DNA from: Parus major
Lineage: Eukaryota > Chordata > Aves > Passeriformes > Paridae
Length of the DNA stretch: 64,000 nt
NCBI RefSeq assembly: GCF_001522545.3
Contig: NC_031769.1
Location: 13,511,327-13,575,326 of the forward strand
Direction: 5' to 3'
Below the pieces are notes generated by a model, which did no database searches, was not told the DNA's origin, and saw only the letters and a list, made by a program, of their open reading frames with translations. The translations under genes and the position numbers were made by a program. Positions 26,263 through 38,982 of this stretch are shown one piece after another (position 1 is the first letter of the stretch; each line of letters begins with the position of its first letter).

Positions 26263-29200
26263 TTGTGTGTTCTGTGTCTTAGCAGACCCTACTATGCAGT
26301 AGGCCATACAGCTTCCAGCTGGGTGCTGGTGATTAGGTGTTTTTATAGCAACCTCTTTGTAATTCTTAATTTTTCCTAAGGTAAAGGATTGGTGTTTGGC
26401 TGTAATGTCTATAAAATGCTAAAGCTGTTAAAACACAGTTTTTGTTGTATGTCATCCAATTTGCAGTGGGGAAATGGTAAAATTTGCTTAAATTGAAAAC
26501 AGATGTTGTGATGGAAAGCAGGTAGTGGAATTGCTACCTTTGCATATTTGAGTTCCATGCCTTTTCTGCAATTTACACAACAATAAACTGAACTAACGAA
26601 GCTATTTGAGCCATTATATATCATTTTATTTGGTCGTATAAGAATCTTCATGCTAGAGTTGGACAGGAAGCATTTTTCATGTCTTGTAAAAACTTCCATG
26701 ATTTCAAAGCTGTTCCTGTTCAAAATCAGATAGACCTAGAGGCTACTAAAATGTGGTATGAAAGAAGCTCCTCACCCATCCCAGCCTGACATAAGCAAAG
26801 GGCCAGGTCCTCCTTCAGGTTATGAGATGCTTGGCTTAGAGAACATAGTACTTTCTGATTTTCACCAGAAACCCCATAACTGTTATAAGCATTTTAACAA
26901 AAAAAAAATATATATTTTAAATTAACTTGTTTTTGTTGATTAAAAAAATATGTTTCAAATTTTCTGTCAAACACACCTTTATATTTTCAGCAAACATGCT
27001 GTGGCTGAGATATATGTCCTGAGAGACTTTGTGCTGAGAGAATTTCTTACTCTCTCCACTCAGAAACGGGTATGTTTTTTGATATTTATTTTATGAATTG
27101 CAACCAGCCACCCTTATAGCGTGGATTCAGAATGTGCTGTGAGAAAATCTTGTGACAATGTACAATTTCTCCATTGCTGTCCTTCCCCCTTCTTCTTTCT
27201 CTGCTACTGTCTCACTGTACTTGTTAAGTGTCTAAAGGAAAGGTTTTGCATTTATCTTCAAATCAATGTGTCTTAGGCTTTTTATTTTGCTCTTCTGTGT
27301 GTTAACTTTTTCTTTTAAACCTTCACTCTTACCCTCCAGAATTTCCTTCTGTTTTACTTGACTGTTTTCTTCCTGTCATCTTTTCCTTTTTTCTTTCTGT
27401 TTGTGACTGTCATTGCCTTTGGGATGGGAAATGGCTGCAAGCCAAAAGCCAGGCTGCAATCATAAAAAGCTATCAAAGGATGAGTAAAAGATGAGAGTAA
27501 ATATGATAGTGTTGTCCTCTGAAAGCGTAATTATAGCACCTACCTGCCTCGCCTGGCTATAGACAAGGATAGGACATCTTTGGGACTGTTGGAAGGAAAA
27601 CATTGTATACTCTGCTCAGACGGATACATGACTAATTCTGAGTGACCATTAGTTAAATTTCTGAGAAACACCAGGCACATGGAGGAAAATATTCTCAACT
27701 TTGAACCCATAACTGATTCTCCAGCTGAAGGGGGACAGAAACATGTGACAAGACCTGACAAGTGTAAAGGGTTGGATTAGATAACAGAAAATTTATTTTT
27801 TTTCACTAAATAATTCTTCACCTATAATGCTAGAAACTTTGCATTGTTGAAAAAATATGATGACAGAAAACATTTCAAGTACACTAATAATCACCTTCTC
27901 TCATTGCCCAAGAGTTCAAACAAGCTTCTGTTAAAGTGAACCCATTTGCTGAACAAAAATTGCTTATCTTTTTGTTGTGTTGTTCTCATCTTATTGTTAT
28001 CATAGCTGCTGCCATTATAATTAGTCCCATTGCTTCTGCTCTGGTGCCCCAGACATGATAAAAATCAGATGCTCTTTAAGAATTCCTGTTGTAAGAAACC
28101 TGTGCAAACCAACCTCAGAAGGGTCCCCTTTCTCCTTCCACTGAGCTTTACTCCCATATATATTTCAGATCCATACCTCAAGGACATACCTGACCTTTTA
28201 TAGCCTAATGTTTCAACCTTAACAACTAAGCTAGGTTAGTATTGATAGATCACAATGGTGAAGAATACTAGTGTATCATGGACTTCTGTATCATGTACTT
28301 TCATTTAAAATTGTATTCATATCATGCCATCTTTGTTATGTATTTATAGCATTGCCTAAACCACTGGATTTCTAATCTGTAATTAAGTAGTCTGGATAAC
28401 AACACTACCAGAATAACATTTTTGGAATATGTTTGAGGTTCAAATGCCAGATATATTCCTTTAAAATCTACAACCAGTACATTAAAACTGGTTTGGGCAA
28501 CTACTGGAATGCGAAGTGTATAGCTGATTTACTGTTTAGGAAAAAAATTGCATCTGCCTCTTCTATATATAACTCATTACAGTTTGCTTTCCCATGGTGA
28601 GGCAGAAGTAACTGAATAAGAGTATTATCCTCTGACTGTGTCTATGGAATAAACCAGTGTCTTAACACACTCATGCTTGCCTTAAGAGGCCAGTATAGGG
28701 ATCTAGTAGTGTTATGAGCTTAATATAGTTAGTCTTTTCAAAAAAACACATCAGAACTGTATTCGCCATGTCGAGGAACATTTTGACATGACCTCATGCT
28801 GGAAGCAGCTGCTTGATTAGAGTGACTTCTGGAAGAAGTTTGTCTGTGTTCTGCTTCAATACATTCCTTCTTTTTTCATCATTATGCTAGAGGTGTGCTT
28901 CGACTGCAAAGACCAGATCTGTATTCAAACTTCTTCAAAGTTGGGGAGTTTTTGATGTCTAAGGGCAAATGAAGGTTCTGCACAAAATAAGGTTGCAGGC
29001 AAAGGCATGTAGCAATTACTTTGAGATGCAGGATGAGAGTTCCTTGAAAAACATTGATGCTCTTGTTCTTTACTTTGTTTATGGCTCTAGGGATGAGTTT
29101 CAAGTGGCAAAAGAGTGGAAACAGGCCAGGATACTTCTCTGTTGGACACTTGCTTGTCCCAGATGTTCTTTCAAAGATCTTTGTTTATATATGTCTATGT

Positions 29201-29744
29201 CTGATTTTCTGCAACAGCAAAAAAAAAGTATTCTCAGAGAAAGCAAATATTCTCATAGTCTCTGGAGGCAAAATCAATGCAGTGCATGAGACTGTGGCTT
29301 TGAAGTCCCAGCACAGGCTGGAGATTGAGCTTGAAGCAGAATTGATAGATGGACTGGAAGAGAGGTCAAATATCCTTGAGTCCTGCTGGCTACAGCTCTT
29401 GCTGCTGACACTGAAGGAGAGTGGCAGGCTCGTGGCAGGATGTGGTGGCTCTGCAAAGAACCTGAGGAGGCTGTGCAGAGCCCCTGGCAGTTGGAAGAAG
29501 CCTTAGGGAAGGGATTAAGTCCTAAAGGGAATACCAAGACAGACACAAACAAGATAATAAAGGATGCAGGATATTATATACTGTCTTTTATATATGTTTA
29601 CAGACAGTGTAATCCTGAGACAAGTTTCACTGTGATTCAGCTTTATCTATCTGTTCATTAACATCCCTGGTATGCACAGATTTAGCTGATTTTACTCAGT
29701 TTCATATTAGCAATTTAAAGAATCTGAGCAGCACAGCTTATTTT
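26263..29744. other. No gene recognised
   Basis: AT-rich DNA with pyrimidine-rich stretches (about 27175-27420). The longest frame, 150 codons on plus at 29054-29506, enters a GC-richer patch (29280-29510) and has no recognisable domain. Three frames overlap there on both strands, as expected of stop-poor GC-rich noncoding sequence. Confidence 0.5.
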
Positions 29745-29965
29745 TCCTTCCTGAGCGCCTCTTCTTTCTCTCCATTATGCCCATGTTTGTTGTACTGGAG
29801 AGCCCAGAACTGGACACGGTACTGCAGCTATGACCTCACCTGTTTTGAAAAATAGGAAGGATCACCTTCCCAACTGGGAATACTCTGGCTATACTCTGCC
29901 CAATGCAGCCCAGGATACCATGAACCTTCTCTGCTGCAAGAGCACATTGCTGGCTCATGCTGTCT
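29745..29965 (-). mobile_element. CR1 LINE fragment, C-terminal part of ORF2
   Basis: On the minus strand the translation from 29958 gives MSQQCALAAEKVHGILGCI followed by a VILP motif. This is the diagnostic stretch of CR1 reverse-transcriptase ORF2 ('MSQQCALAAQKANCILGCI' in typical copies). A frameshift then leads to YRVQFWALQYNKHGHNGE, matching the 'YCVQFWGPQYKKD' segment of the same protein. The element is a truncated internal fragment with a frameshift and stops. No 3' tail is attached. Orientation is opposite to the CR1 at 25417-25812, so the two are separate insertions. Confidence 0.92.
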
Positions 29966-29999
29966 TGTTGGGGGTGTGCTAAAGACTCTTTTCCCCACT

Positions 30000-32900
30000 G
30001 ATTTCTTACTCGCCACCAGCTAGAGCACACCACCAGACATTGCTGCCTGATTGCTCAAGAGAAGTTTTGCTCCCCAGAAAGTTGCACAGGTGTTTCTGGA
30101 GAGCTTGCCCAGCTCTTCCACACATGGCAGGCACGGCAGAAAGTGCAGCCTTTGCCAGGAGCTCAAGGCTGAGCCTGTGCTTCGCGACGGAGCTGTTTGG
30201 AACTCCTGGACTGTGAACAAAGGCAGAGAGCTCTGCTGTGCACTGCCTGCTCAGCTGCCCCCAGGTATGGCAGAGCAGAACAGCTTCACCTGTTTGTGCC
30301 AGGAAGGTTTGTGAAGATCCTCATTTTTTGCACAAAGCTTGCTCACAGGTTTTGTATATGAATTGCACATTAGTCGTGCTTCTCTGGTGTTGGTACCTGA
30401 GAATGGGATTAGCTGCTCTCCCCATCAAAAGCATGGAGTGCTAAAATAGTTCCACGTGGCCCAACATAGCCCCAAGTGACAAAGCATGCATTATTTTCCT
30501 CTCACAGAGTGTCTGGAACAAGCCATACTGAATGATGTGTCACATATTAAGAACAACTTTATTTTTATCCTGATGGAATTCCAAGAAGCTAACTCCAGTG
30601 CCCTCACACTGACTGAAAATGCGTGATGTGTCCTAATCACTACAGGCAGGACAAAGCAAGTATGTAAAAGGGACATTTAATTAGTTGTTCCATAAGGAAC
30701 TGAAGTGTTGTTACATAAATGGTGTGTTTCTGACAGGCTTGAAGGTATTTAATGATTTATAACACCAGAAGAATTTTGATATATTCAGTCTAGAAAGGCT
30801 GTGAAGTTTATGAGACATCATTTTAAGTTTCTTTAGTGAGGTTTATTGGAATTTAAACTAAATTCAAGAGAAAACCATGTTACATGTCGTCTTAGCAAGT
30901 TCCTATAGCTGGCATAGGACAATATCTCCAAGTTCAAATTGTTTTGGTTGCAACATTCAGTCCTGCAAAAAAAGTGGAAATCAACATTTTACTAAGATGG
31001 TACAGTTGTTCTAATTCGTGTTTTAGAATAATTCCTATTGATTATAATGTGCAGTGCAACACCCACACAAGCTTACTCAGTGGTAAGGCCCCATTATTCT
31101 CGGCATGCTGCAGTTGGATCTTGTTCTGTCTGCATGAGTCAGGCAAAATGTGTTTGTGTTTGAGCAATTTGCACAGTGTGTTAAGGTGAGTGTGAAGATA
31201 CTTTGTTCTTCTGACCAGCAACATTTGGCACCATTTACTGAACTCTGCTGTTGTGTCTCTTCAATTTCCAACTACATGTGGGTACTACAAGTCTTTCTTG
31301 AAATACAGGATTTCTACTTATGCCCAGCAGCCTCCTTTAGAGTGCCAATCAGATCCTCAAAACATGTAAGTGAGGAGAGTGCTTTCCCAAATGCACCAGA
31401 AGTATCTGATAATCTTGGGGTGGTGAAAGGAACCAAGAGGGAGCCAAGAAAAACAGAGATTGTAAATTAAAATCAACACAGTGACTGAAACTTTTTTTTC
31501 AAATTTCATAAATAATTTAATCTGGTAAACTTCTGCAGTCAGATGAGTAAAATATTATACCACACTATTTTCTTGTCTTTTGGAAAGCAGTGAACAGAAA
31601 CAGTTACAGTTCTTAAACCAAAATCTAGCTATGCAAATTTTCATACAGAAATTAACATCTTGGGTATTGTGATACAAAACAATGCAATTACACCAAAACA
31701 TTTTAGATGTTTAAATGTCAGAACTAGGAGGTGCTAAACACAGTTAATAATACAATAATATTGAAAAGGTGGAAGAAAAAAAATTTAGTTAGCATAATAA
31801 TAAGGCTTAGCTTTTAGCAGCTGTTTTACATCTTCAAACCATTGCTAAATTATTAACTAATTGATACCAGATCCTGCACATGCTAGCTCAGTGCAGATTC
31901 ATGGGGAGGCAGCCAGCAGAGTGCTATTGTTGGCTGGGTAGGTAGACAAATGTTGCAGTGTGAGTGGTAGGAAGTAGTAATGTTACCATATACAGCACAG
32001 TACCCGGCCCTCTGAGCACTGGCTCTAGGAGTAGTAACCTTGCCTTCGAAAGGGTGTAATTGCTCTTATGGGGTTGCCTTACATGGAAACCAAAATTATA
32101 TCAAGCTTTAATAATTAAATTATGCAGCAAGTCAGAGAAGGATGGATTTGTTCTCAATAGAACACAAGAGACTACTTGCTTTGGTGACCTAATTGCTGCA
32201 GCTTTACAAAAAAAAAAAAAAAAAGAAATTATTATGATAGCTGATTAAAAGGAGCCAGGGAGCTTATTCACATTTGCCAAGAGCACACAGCAAATCAAGC
32301 TTTATGACTTGAAATGAACACGGTGCTTTGTCCAGATTAAATTAAGAAAGGCGGTCACTGAAGTGAGGAGTTCAGAAGAGCACTTGAGATTGGAACTGTG
32401 AGAAACGAACAACTGAGAAAGGTATAGAGAGACAGAAGCCATTTTCTTTCCTTACCACTTATTTGCTTCAGAGGCTAGTGAGCAGAGAGAGAGGAAACCT
32501 TTTCAGGAGCAAGAAACCACAACAACCCATCCTATAAAACTGCATTAAAAATGTAGTCATGGAAGTGAGTGGGCAGTGATGGGAAATCTTTGGCACACAT
32601 CAAGCGGTACTCGTGGGACTGCTACTGCACCTGGACACCGTCAGGGGAGCTCATTTTGTTGTCTGCATGAGGGATACGTGCCACATAAACTAAAACAAAA
32701 TCAGAAGGTTCTGACACTACAGAGGTTTCTCTATAAAACACCTAAGTTTTTTGAAATTTGTGGTACATTTTGCGTTTATAAAGTAGAAAAAAAAATATTA
32801 TTGATGTAGTCCACAAAGGAGATTTTATGCAACATTGCAGGCTGCTGTGTTCTGGCAGCCTCAGCCTTCCTCGCACTGCATAGGCAGGATACCCTTCCCT

Positions 32901-33940
32901 GAAATAAGGATTTAGGTTGTGAAGACATGGGAAGTGTTGAATTCCTGTCTGACGTCCACATCTGCACAAGGCACTCCTGTTTCCTCAGCTGTAATTAGTA
33001 AAAAACTCTTCTGATCTCTCTTATGTTAAGAGATCTCCAGGAGGTGAAATATTATCTAGGTGTACTTTCTCCCTGTTTGCTGCAAGTGAGCTTGAGGTGG
33101 CTGAAAAACAGATTGCTAAATTTTAGTTTCCCAGAGCACGTGGCTCACCAGAAGTGACATCACCAAGCTGTTATGTGGACCTGGAGCCTTTTGCATTTAG
33201 TTACCAGGGGAGAGGGAAGCTGGTGAAAGCTCTTACTCTTCCATGAGATCAGCTCATGGCTACTCTAAGGATTTGTGATGAGAAATCATGTTACTTGGGT
33301 CCTCCATCCCTTAGCTGCCCTGCTGCAGGTGACACACCACAGGGCAAAATCCCCAAAGTGGAGCAGCTGAGGGGCAACCAGGCTGCAGACAAAAGGTGTA
33401 GGCAGGTTATGAGATGCAATTCCAGCTGCTCTGAAATAGTTTACAGTTTCCTGATATGTAAATGCGGTAGTTTGGTAAAAACCACCACAGTAAATGACAG
33501 TATTTCAGATTAGCTGCCCAGGGCCAGTGGGAAATAGGGGGCTCAGAGCTCAGAGCATGTGAGTCCTGCTTCACCCAACCCACACAAGGGAAGCTACAGA
33601 TCTCTCCCACAATTATGTACATATGCCAGCAGCACAATATTTGCCCACTGCCATTAAATGACTTTGCTATGATTCCTGACATGTGGAAATGTCTTAAAAG
33701 CATATTTAATGGCATGTAAACACCAGCTGGCCAGGTTAAGTCTCCAGTGCAAGAATACCTTTGGAAACATGAGTGTATCAGCTCTTGGCACTCAGAGAGT
33801 GGAACAGCACATGGGGCTGCTGAGAGACTCCTCTGCATCTTCCCACTTAACAGGCCGTGAATGTTGCTGTGGCACTCTGCACTAAAGGTCTGTTCTGAAA
33901 TGGGCTCTTGTCAAACATTTTTCAAGGACCTTTCCTGAAC
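30000..33940. other. No gene recognised
   Basis: A GC-richer patch at about 30060-30330 contains CTTCGCGACGGAG and overlapping short frames on both strands. The rest is AT-rich. Poly(A) at 32208-32224 is not preceded by a recognisable retrotransposed sequence. No exon or repeat family was identified with confidence. Confidence 0.5.
32208..32224 (+). repeat. A17 homopolymer
   Basis: Seventeen consecutive A residues. I looked upstream for a processed pseudogene or SINE body that would make this a retroposition tail and saw none. Confidence 0.85.
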
Positions 33941-33992
33941 CTGGACTGAGTTTTTCAAAGGTGTCTATGGGAGTTAGCTGTTTCTCAAAGAT
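33941..33992 (+). repeat. Short amniote repeat relic
   Basis: GAGTTTTTCAAAGGTGTCTA and ATGGGAGTTAGCTGTTTCTC resemble the old repeat phrase 'gagattttcaaaggcacctaagggagttaggcgcc' found in amniote CR1/L3-type elements. It is very short and diverged. Confidence 0.3.
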
Positions 33993-34189
33993 GTATAGTG
34001 GAAGTTGTTCTTTGTTCTTTTGAATGTCCCTGTATGGGAAATTTATGGCAGCTGCTTAAAATGCCATTGAAGCTTAATCAATTAGGTGACTTGCTATGTT
34101 GAAAAATACATAAAGGAACCATGACAATTTTAATGAGGCTTTTCCATTGGTTTCTATGACTTCTGCTATTTTGTGAAATATGCCCTGTG

Positions 34190-34462
34190 AATTACAAATT
34201 CTTTTATTGAGAGAGAGAATCTTGGCCAGGGCCCCAAGGTTATTACTCACTGTATTCAAAGGGTACTTGGGATCTTTAATTTCCAACTGGAGAGCTGGCA
34301 GAAGGACAGTAGGTTTAACATTTCCTCTGAAGGATGACACCTCTAAAAGTGCCACACGCTGCTTATTACTGCAGTATACTGGATGGGAGCCAAAGTCCCA
34401 GTATGGGACTTGAACCCACAAGTAGTTGGCTGTGAGACAGACATGCTACCCACAGAGTCACA
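34190..34462 (-). mobile_element. tRNA-derived SINE with V-SINE-like central segment
   Basis: Read on the minus strand the element begins with a tRNA-like head. It has TGGGTAGCATGTCTGTCTC near 34433-34452, an A-box-like stretch, and GGGTTCAAGTCCC at 34405-34417, which fits the RNA polymerase III B box. Next comes a block at 34261-34341 containing CATCCTTCAGAGGAAATGTT, TAAACC, and later ATTAAAGATCCCAAGTACCC. It matches in order the conserved central domain of V-SINEs (HE1 of sharks, DANA of zebrafish: 'cttcggatgagacgttaaaccgaggtcctg...taaaagatcccatggca'). CCTGGCCAAGATTCTCTCTC then corresponds to 'cctggccaatatttatccctc'. The 3' tail is not delimited and may reach down to about 34100. The similarity is from memory of the families. 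The element is old but unusually readable. Confidence 0.72.
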
Positions 34463-34750
34463 ATGACATCTAGTAGCATCTTAATTTAATAGAACACTTT
34501 TTTCAATGGCAGTCTCTCATCTTGCATTTCTACAGTCTGGATCACTGAAAGTTTATTTTTCACTTCAGCATGCATTTAAAGGGAATGTCACTCTCCTTTG
34601 TTTTTCTGTATTACTTTTGGCAACTATGAACAGTATACACTTCAATAGCTGTGTCCATTTGAAAGTAAACATTTTATCACCCGTTCCTCTAAGATCCTTT
34701 AAAAGTTATGGCAAGTAATACAAATCTAACATGATTTAAAAATAAGCTGG

Positions 34751-34818
34751 TAAAATAAATAACTTAATGAATGAATAAATAAATTAAATGAATAAATAAA
34801 TTAAATGAATAAATAAAT
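34751..34818 (+). repeat. 17-bp AT-rich minisatellite
   Basis: Three head-to-tail copies of the unit ATGAATAAATAAATTAA (the last partial), with a short degenerate lead-in (AATAAATAACTTAATGA). The copies are almost identical, so the array is recent or kept homogeneous. Length variation between individuals is likely. Confidence 0.85.
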
Positions 34819-36771
34819 GGTGAAACATCTGATTTGATAGAAGATCCTGGGAACCATGAGTAATCATACTTTTCAGATGTTTTCAAAGATGTGAAGACTG
34901 AAGGCATGACTGGTTAATGAAGCCTCCTTTTCTGAAGCACAGCAAGTTTTTCAATGCAAGCATCTACCACTTGGACCTTGGAAGTGCAGTTTGGGTCCCC
35001 AGACGTCTTTGTGGATACTTGGTAAGAGCACAGTGTCAAAACCTGCCATTCTAGCTGTAAAATCCACAGCATGGAGTGAGTCAGGAGACAGTGGGGTGCT
35101 GGGGGAGGAGGAGCAGGGATCTGAGCTGGGGGAGAGAATGCATCTAATGGAAGACAGAGACAGACAGCACTGGAAACACCTGGGGCAGAGCTTGCTCATT
35201 CCAGCACAAAGACCCAGCACTTGTGCCAGTGATGGAACCAAGGCTCTTTTTGTGTTTTATTTCTTGGCTCTTGATCTGCAAAAGGTTGGGCACTGATTGT
35301 CTAAGCCCAGATCCAGCTTTGCAGGTGCCTGGGAACGGAGCTGAGAGAACACTGCCCCAAGCCCTCCCAGGCTGCCTGCTCCTCTCGCTTAAATGAGCTT
35401 CCCAGTATTTGAGTGTTTGCATAATCCAGGATTAAACTGTGAGAGCTTTACAATGTGTTTGCCCTCCAGATCTGAAAGTTTATTTTTGACCATAGCTAAT
35501 AAATAGTTAATACTCACATTTGATTAAAAGAAACCTTTACTAAGAAAAAAACAAACCCAAAGCAAAACTCATAAACTCCGTAAATATCAGAGAGATTTTT
35601 AAAAAATAAATATATATAAATAAAACATTAGTGCACTCAAGGGAAAATAATGCCATTTTGATCTCAGTTAGAAAATATATTTGTCAGCATTTAATGAAAA
35701 ATATAAGCTGTTCTGTCAGGTAGCTAACAGAATTTTTAAGATTGGTGAGGATGATACTACTTCAAAAGCACCACCAGTAATTTATCTGTTCATTTGAATG
35801 CATCAGTTAGAACACAAGTTGTTCCTCACTGCAAGATGAAGTTGGGCTTTTTAACTAGCAAGAATTTTTCCATGGGTCTCTCAGGCCCTGCTTGGAAACC
35901 AGTTCTCCAGTAACCTTCCAGAGGTGTCAGAGACCTCTGGCCTTGGGGGCAACCCCATGGCTTCTGAAGCTCTAGGCATGCATGGAGATCTTCGCTGTAG
36001 CTACAGCTGGAATCTGGGGTCATTTTCCCTAATGTAAGCATAAAAAATGTCTACATTAATCATAGGTGCCATTCAAAGCACCTCAAGAAACAGACTCCTA
36101 TAACTCACGGATCCCCAAAGATCTGAGGCATCCTGGACACCAAAGCCAAGTCCAGTGTAATGCCTGATAGTACTGGGCTGGATACAATACTGTAAATATA
36201 TCATGAGGTCAATGGCACTGATCTTGAGGGCAAACTTTCTGATATTTGAAGTTAGGTGATCCACCCAATGGTCAGTATGAATTATTGAAAAGATGCACAC
36301 TCCCCTAGCAAACTACATCCCTGAGAAGAGCAACCTAACCTTTTAAAATCACAGTTTATATTTCTCTATCATTTCTTGGCTTATTCTTTGCATTAAAACT
36401 ATTACAACAACAATGTCATTAAGGATGATCTACAAAGACAAAAAACACAGTAGGAAATATTTTTAGAAGGGAAAACCGTTGGTGGTGTCCTTGCCTCAGG
36501 GCTGACTCGTGTTTGAAACCTGGTCTCCACTACTGATGAGACCATTAATTTCTGCAAATAATTTATAATTGGTTTTGAAAGTCAAATCCCCTCATTCTTC
36601 CCATAATAGTTTTGAGCAACCATCACAGTTTGCAGATGCTGAGCCACAGAGTGGGGTCTACATCCAAAATACGATCTTTACGTATATCCCAGACAACTAA
36701 TTAAAAATTACATTTGACAGCAACATTCATTATTGGGAAGTAACTCAAAGATTCATATAAATGTTACAAGT

Positions 36772-36791
36772 AAAAAAAAAAAAAAAAAAAA
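36772..36791 (+). repeat. A20 homopolymer
   Basis: The longest homopolymer in the window. No retroposed body was recognised in front of it. Confidence 0.9.
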
Positions 36792-37703
36792 GTAATCATG
36801 GACAACAGTTCAACATTTACCTATGTGTTTATTTGTCTATTAATTAGTTAACCAGCAATTCATAAGTAATTCTCACAGCTTTAATATGGAAGATATTGAA
36901 TGACAGTGTATGTATTTTAATTCCATTTTGAGGGCATTGTGATAATATCAGTTCTCAGAAGCTCCATTTATTTGATGTTTTCTGAAAAACTCTAGCTTAG
37001 TATTAGATGAGAATTTCATCTCTAATTCGGAAAAAAATAGAAAAGAAGCAAGGACTGAAACCAGGAGTAGCATGTCAAGAATTCTAAATTATGGAAACTA
37101 AGTAAAAAGAACCCCAAAGTTATTTTTAGTCTAAAAGTTTGTATTCTATATTTAGACTATGAAGGAGGAACTGGTAAACTGAATGTTTTTGGGCACTTCA
37201 AAGAAAAACAAAAAGTAATGAAGCAGAAGGGAAAAAACAGAGACAAGCTCCCCTGCAGCATTATGCAGGTAAGGGGTATTTCCTCATTGTCACTGGAATT
37301 TGCAGTCACAGGGTTAAATGGCATTGAGAGCCTCCTCCACAGTTCCAAGGCATACACTGCAAGCCATAGGAAACGAAAACACTTCTTGTAAATAAATCAC
37401 AGTGTCACAAAAAGTGCAAAAATGACTGCATTTTAGCCTGCAGTGAAAAGATTCTAGTTAATGCACTAGGTATGAAATCTGTTAAGTTCAGAATTTTTCA
37501 CTTCAACAGCTCTCAGTACATGTGAAGTTTTCTTGTGTGTCTTTAGAGAGACAAAATGGCCATGGGCCTAAATTGTTAACTCAGAAATTTTCACTACCAT
37601 TCCTTTAACATGGTGTTCAGGTTTGTAGATTATATAATTATTTTCATTGGAAGGCACGTTTTAACATCTGGGAGTCATTTGAAAGAATGTAATCAACTTT
37701 GTC

Positions 37704-37719
37704 TTTTTTTTTTTTTTTT
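37704..37719 (+). repeat. T16 homopolymer
   Basis: Isolated T run. If it were a minus-strand poly(A) tail, its body would lie at higher coordinates. Nothing recognisable follows. Confidence 0.85.
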
Positions 37720-38966
37720 GAGAATATCTTGTGTTAATATTTAGCCCATAACTGATTGCATGATTTACCAGTTTAACCCTGACCAACTTCTGAAATTTAT
37801 CATCCTTGGTTGTTACTACAGAAATCTATCACAGTAACAGAATTTTTCCCAGTTCTGTCTGTGTACAATGCTGTTCTTGTCTGTGACAGGCTGCTCCATT
37901 CCTGCTGCTCGGCTGCCTTAGCGGGGCTGACACCGAGAACAGGAATTTCCTAAAGAGGGTGGGACATCTTCAGGGTGAAGCTTATTTTTGGATTGTAAAA
38001 ATCCTTTCCTTTTCAACAGTGGGTCAAATCCTGACATCTACCCCTATTTCCTGCATCAAGTCTTAGTTTTCAATCTTTAATATATGGTATTATAAAGTAT
38101 AGTGTGACTTAGAAAACTCTTAGAAGTCGATCAGATAATATAAAAAGAATGCAAAGGTGATTATAAATATGCACATTGCAATATTGCTGAGCTAATATCC
38201 TAGGATTTTCTGGCCTCTCATAGCTTCCCACATTTTGTCCAAGCAAATGTCAGCTATTTTCCAAGACTCTAGTGGGTGAAATCAGCATCAGCTTTGTCTT
38301 ACCCTTACTTTCCATGCACCCCTTCCCCCTTTAAGTGAACTAGGAGGTCAAGGAGCGGCTGGGGAAAAAGGACAAAAAGAACAATATAGCAATAGAAAGG
38401 GCAATATATGTCTTTTAAACAAGGTCTAGGAAAGGTCATATAGTAAAGAAGTGAGGAAAAAAATCCAAACAAACAAAATAAAAGGGCAGGTGCAAGCAAG
38501 AGAACTATTAAATCAGAGATTAAATCAAATTGGAGAATAAATCAAACGATAGAGTCTAGACAGAAGAAAAGGTTGCAGGCCCTAAAAGTGCTGGGAGACA
38601 GAATATATCAATGAAGACAAGATAAATTAGGATTTGCACACTCATAGTGAAAGAGTGCCCAGTAGAGTACATCTTACAGTGGGGAGAGATGCATGGAGGA
38701 AATTCATCTTCTCTGTAGACAGTGAGTGTGCAGAAAAAAGATCAAAATCAGTTTTTTGCCTGATTCAGATGGACCAGCTCTGATTGCTTAAATATTGAAT
38801 CTCTTCATGATGGAGGAGCGCAGCAGCCTCCACCCAGTCAGGGACCCAGTATATAACATTTGTGTCCAAGCAGAGACAATGGGGAAGTTGAAGGAGCTCC
38901 CCAGACACAAATCATGCCCCAATTATGTAGAAATTGAGTCTATCTTCCTGCCATGCTAATACCACA

Positions 38967-38982
38967 GGCACTAGGGGGAACA
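38967..38982 (+). promoter_or_regulatory. CTCF-core-like motif (weak)
   Basis: GCACTAGGGGGAAC resembles the vertebrate CTCF core CCACTAGGGGGCGC, keeping the central CACTAGGGGG but losing the GCGC end. No flanking context supports it. A single degenerate match of this kind is expected by chance at a low rate. Confidence 0.18.

Larger units (their letters stand above)
34819..38966. other. No gene recognised
   Basis: A G-rich patch at about 35090-35125 (GGGGTGCTGGGGGAGGAGGA) is followed by long AT-rich DNA. Frames are at most 101 codons. T16 at 37704-37719 and A20 at 36772-36791 are isolated. I found no repeat family. Confidence 0.5.

Noticed and set aside
29054..29506. 150-codon plus-strand frame
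   Set aside because: The translation is hydrophobic and low in structure in the AT-rich half and generic in the GC-rich half. Other frames overlap and no family is recognised.
33432..33470. MIR-like words TTACAGTTTCCTGATATGTAAA
   Set aside because: Resembles 'ctcagtttcctcatctgtaaaatg', but only about 25 bases match and the rest of the element is not found.
33407..33838. 143-codon minus-strand frame
   Set aside because: Cys/Trp/His-rich translation without motif. Length is within chance for the number of frames in 64 kb.
34405..34452. A functional tRNA gene at the tRNA-like head of the SINE
   Set aside because: The A and B boxes are present, but the segment does not fold into a full cloverleaf by eye and it continues directly into the SINE body.
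36073..36300. 75-codon minus-strand frame with fairly protein-like translation
   Set aside because: No recognisable family and no clear splice sites at either end. Below the length at which chance can be excluded.
36772..36791. A20 run as the tail of a processed pseudogene
   Set aside because: No coding or SINE-like body and no flanking duplication seen upstream.
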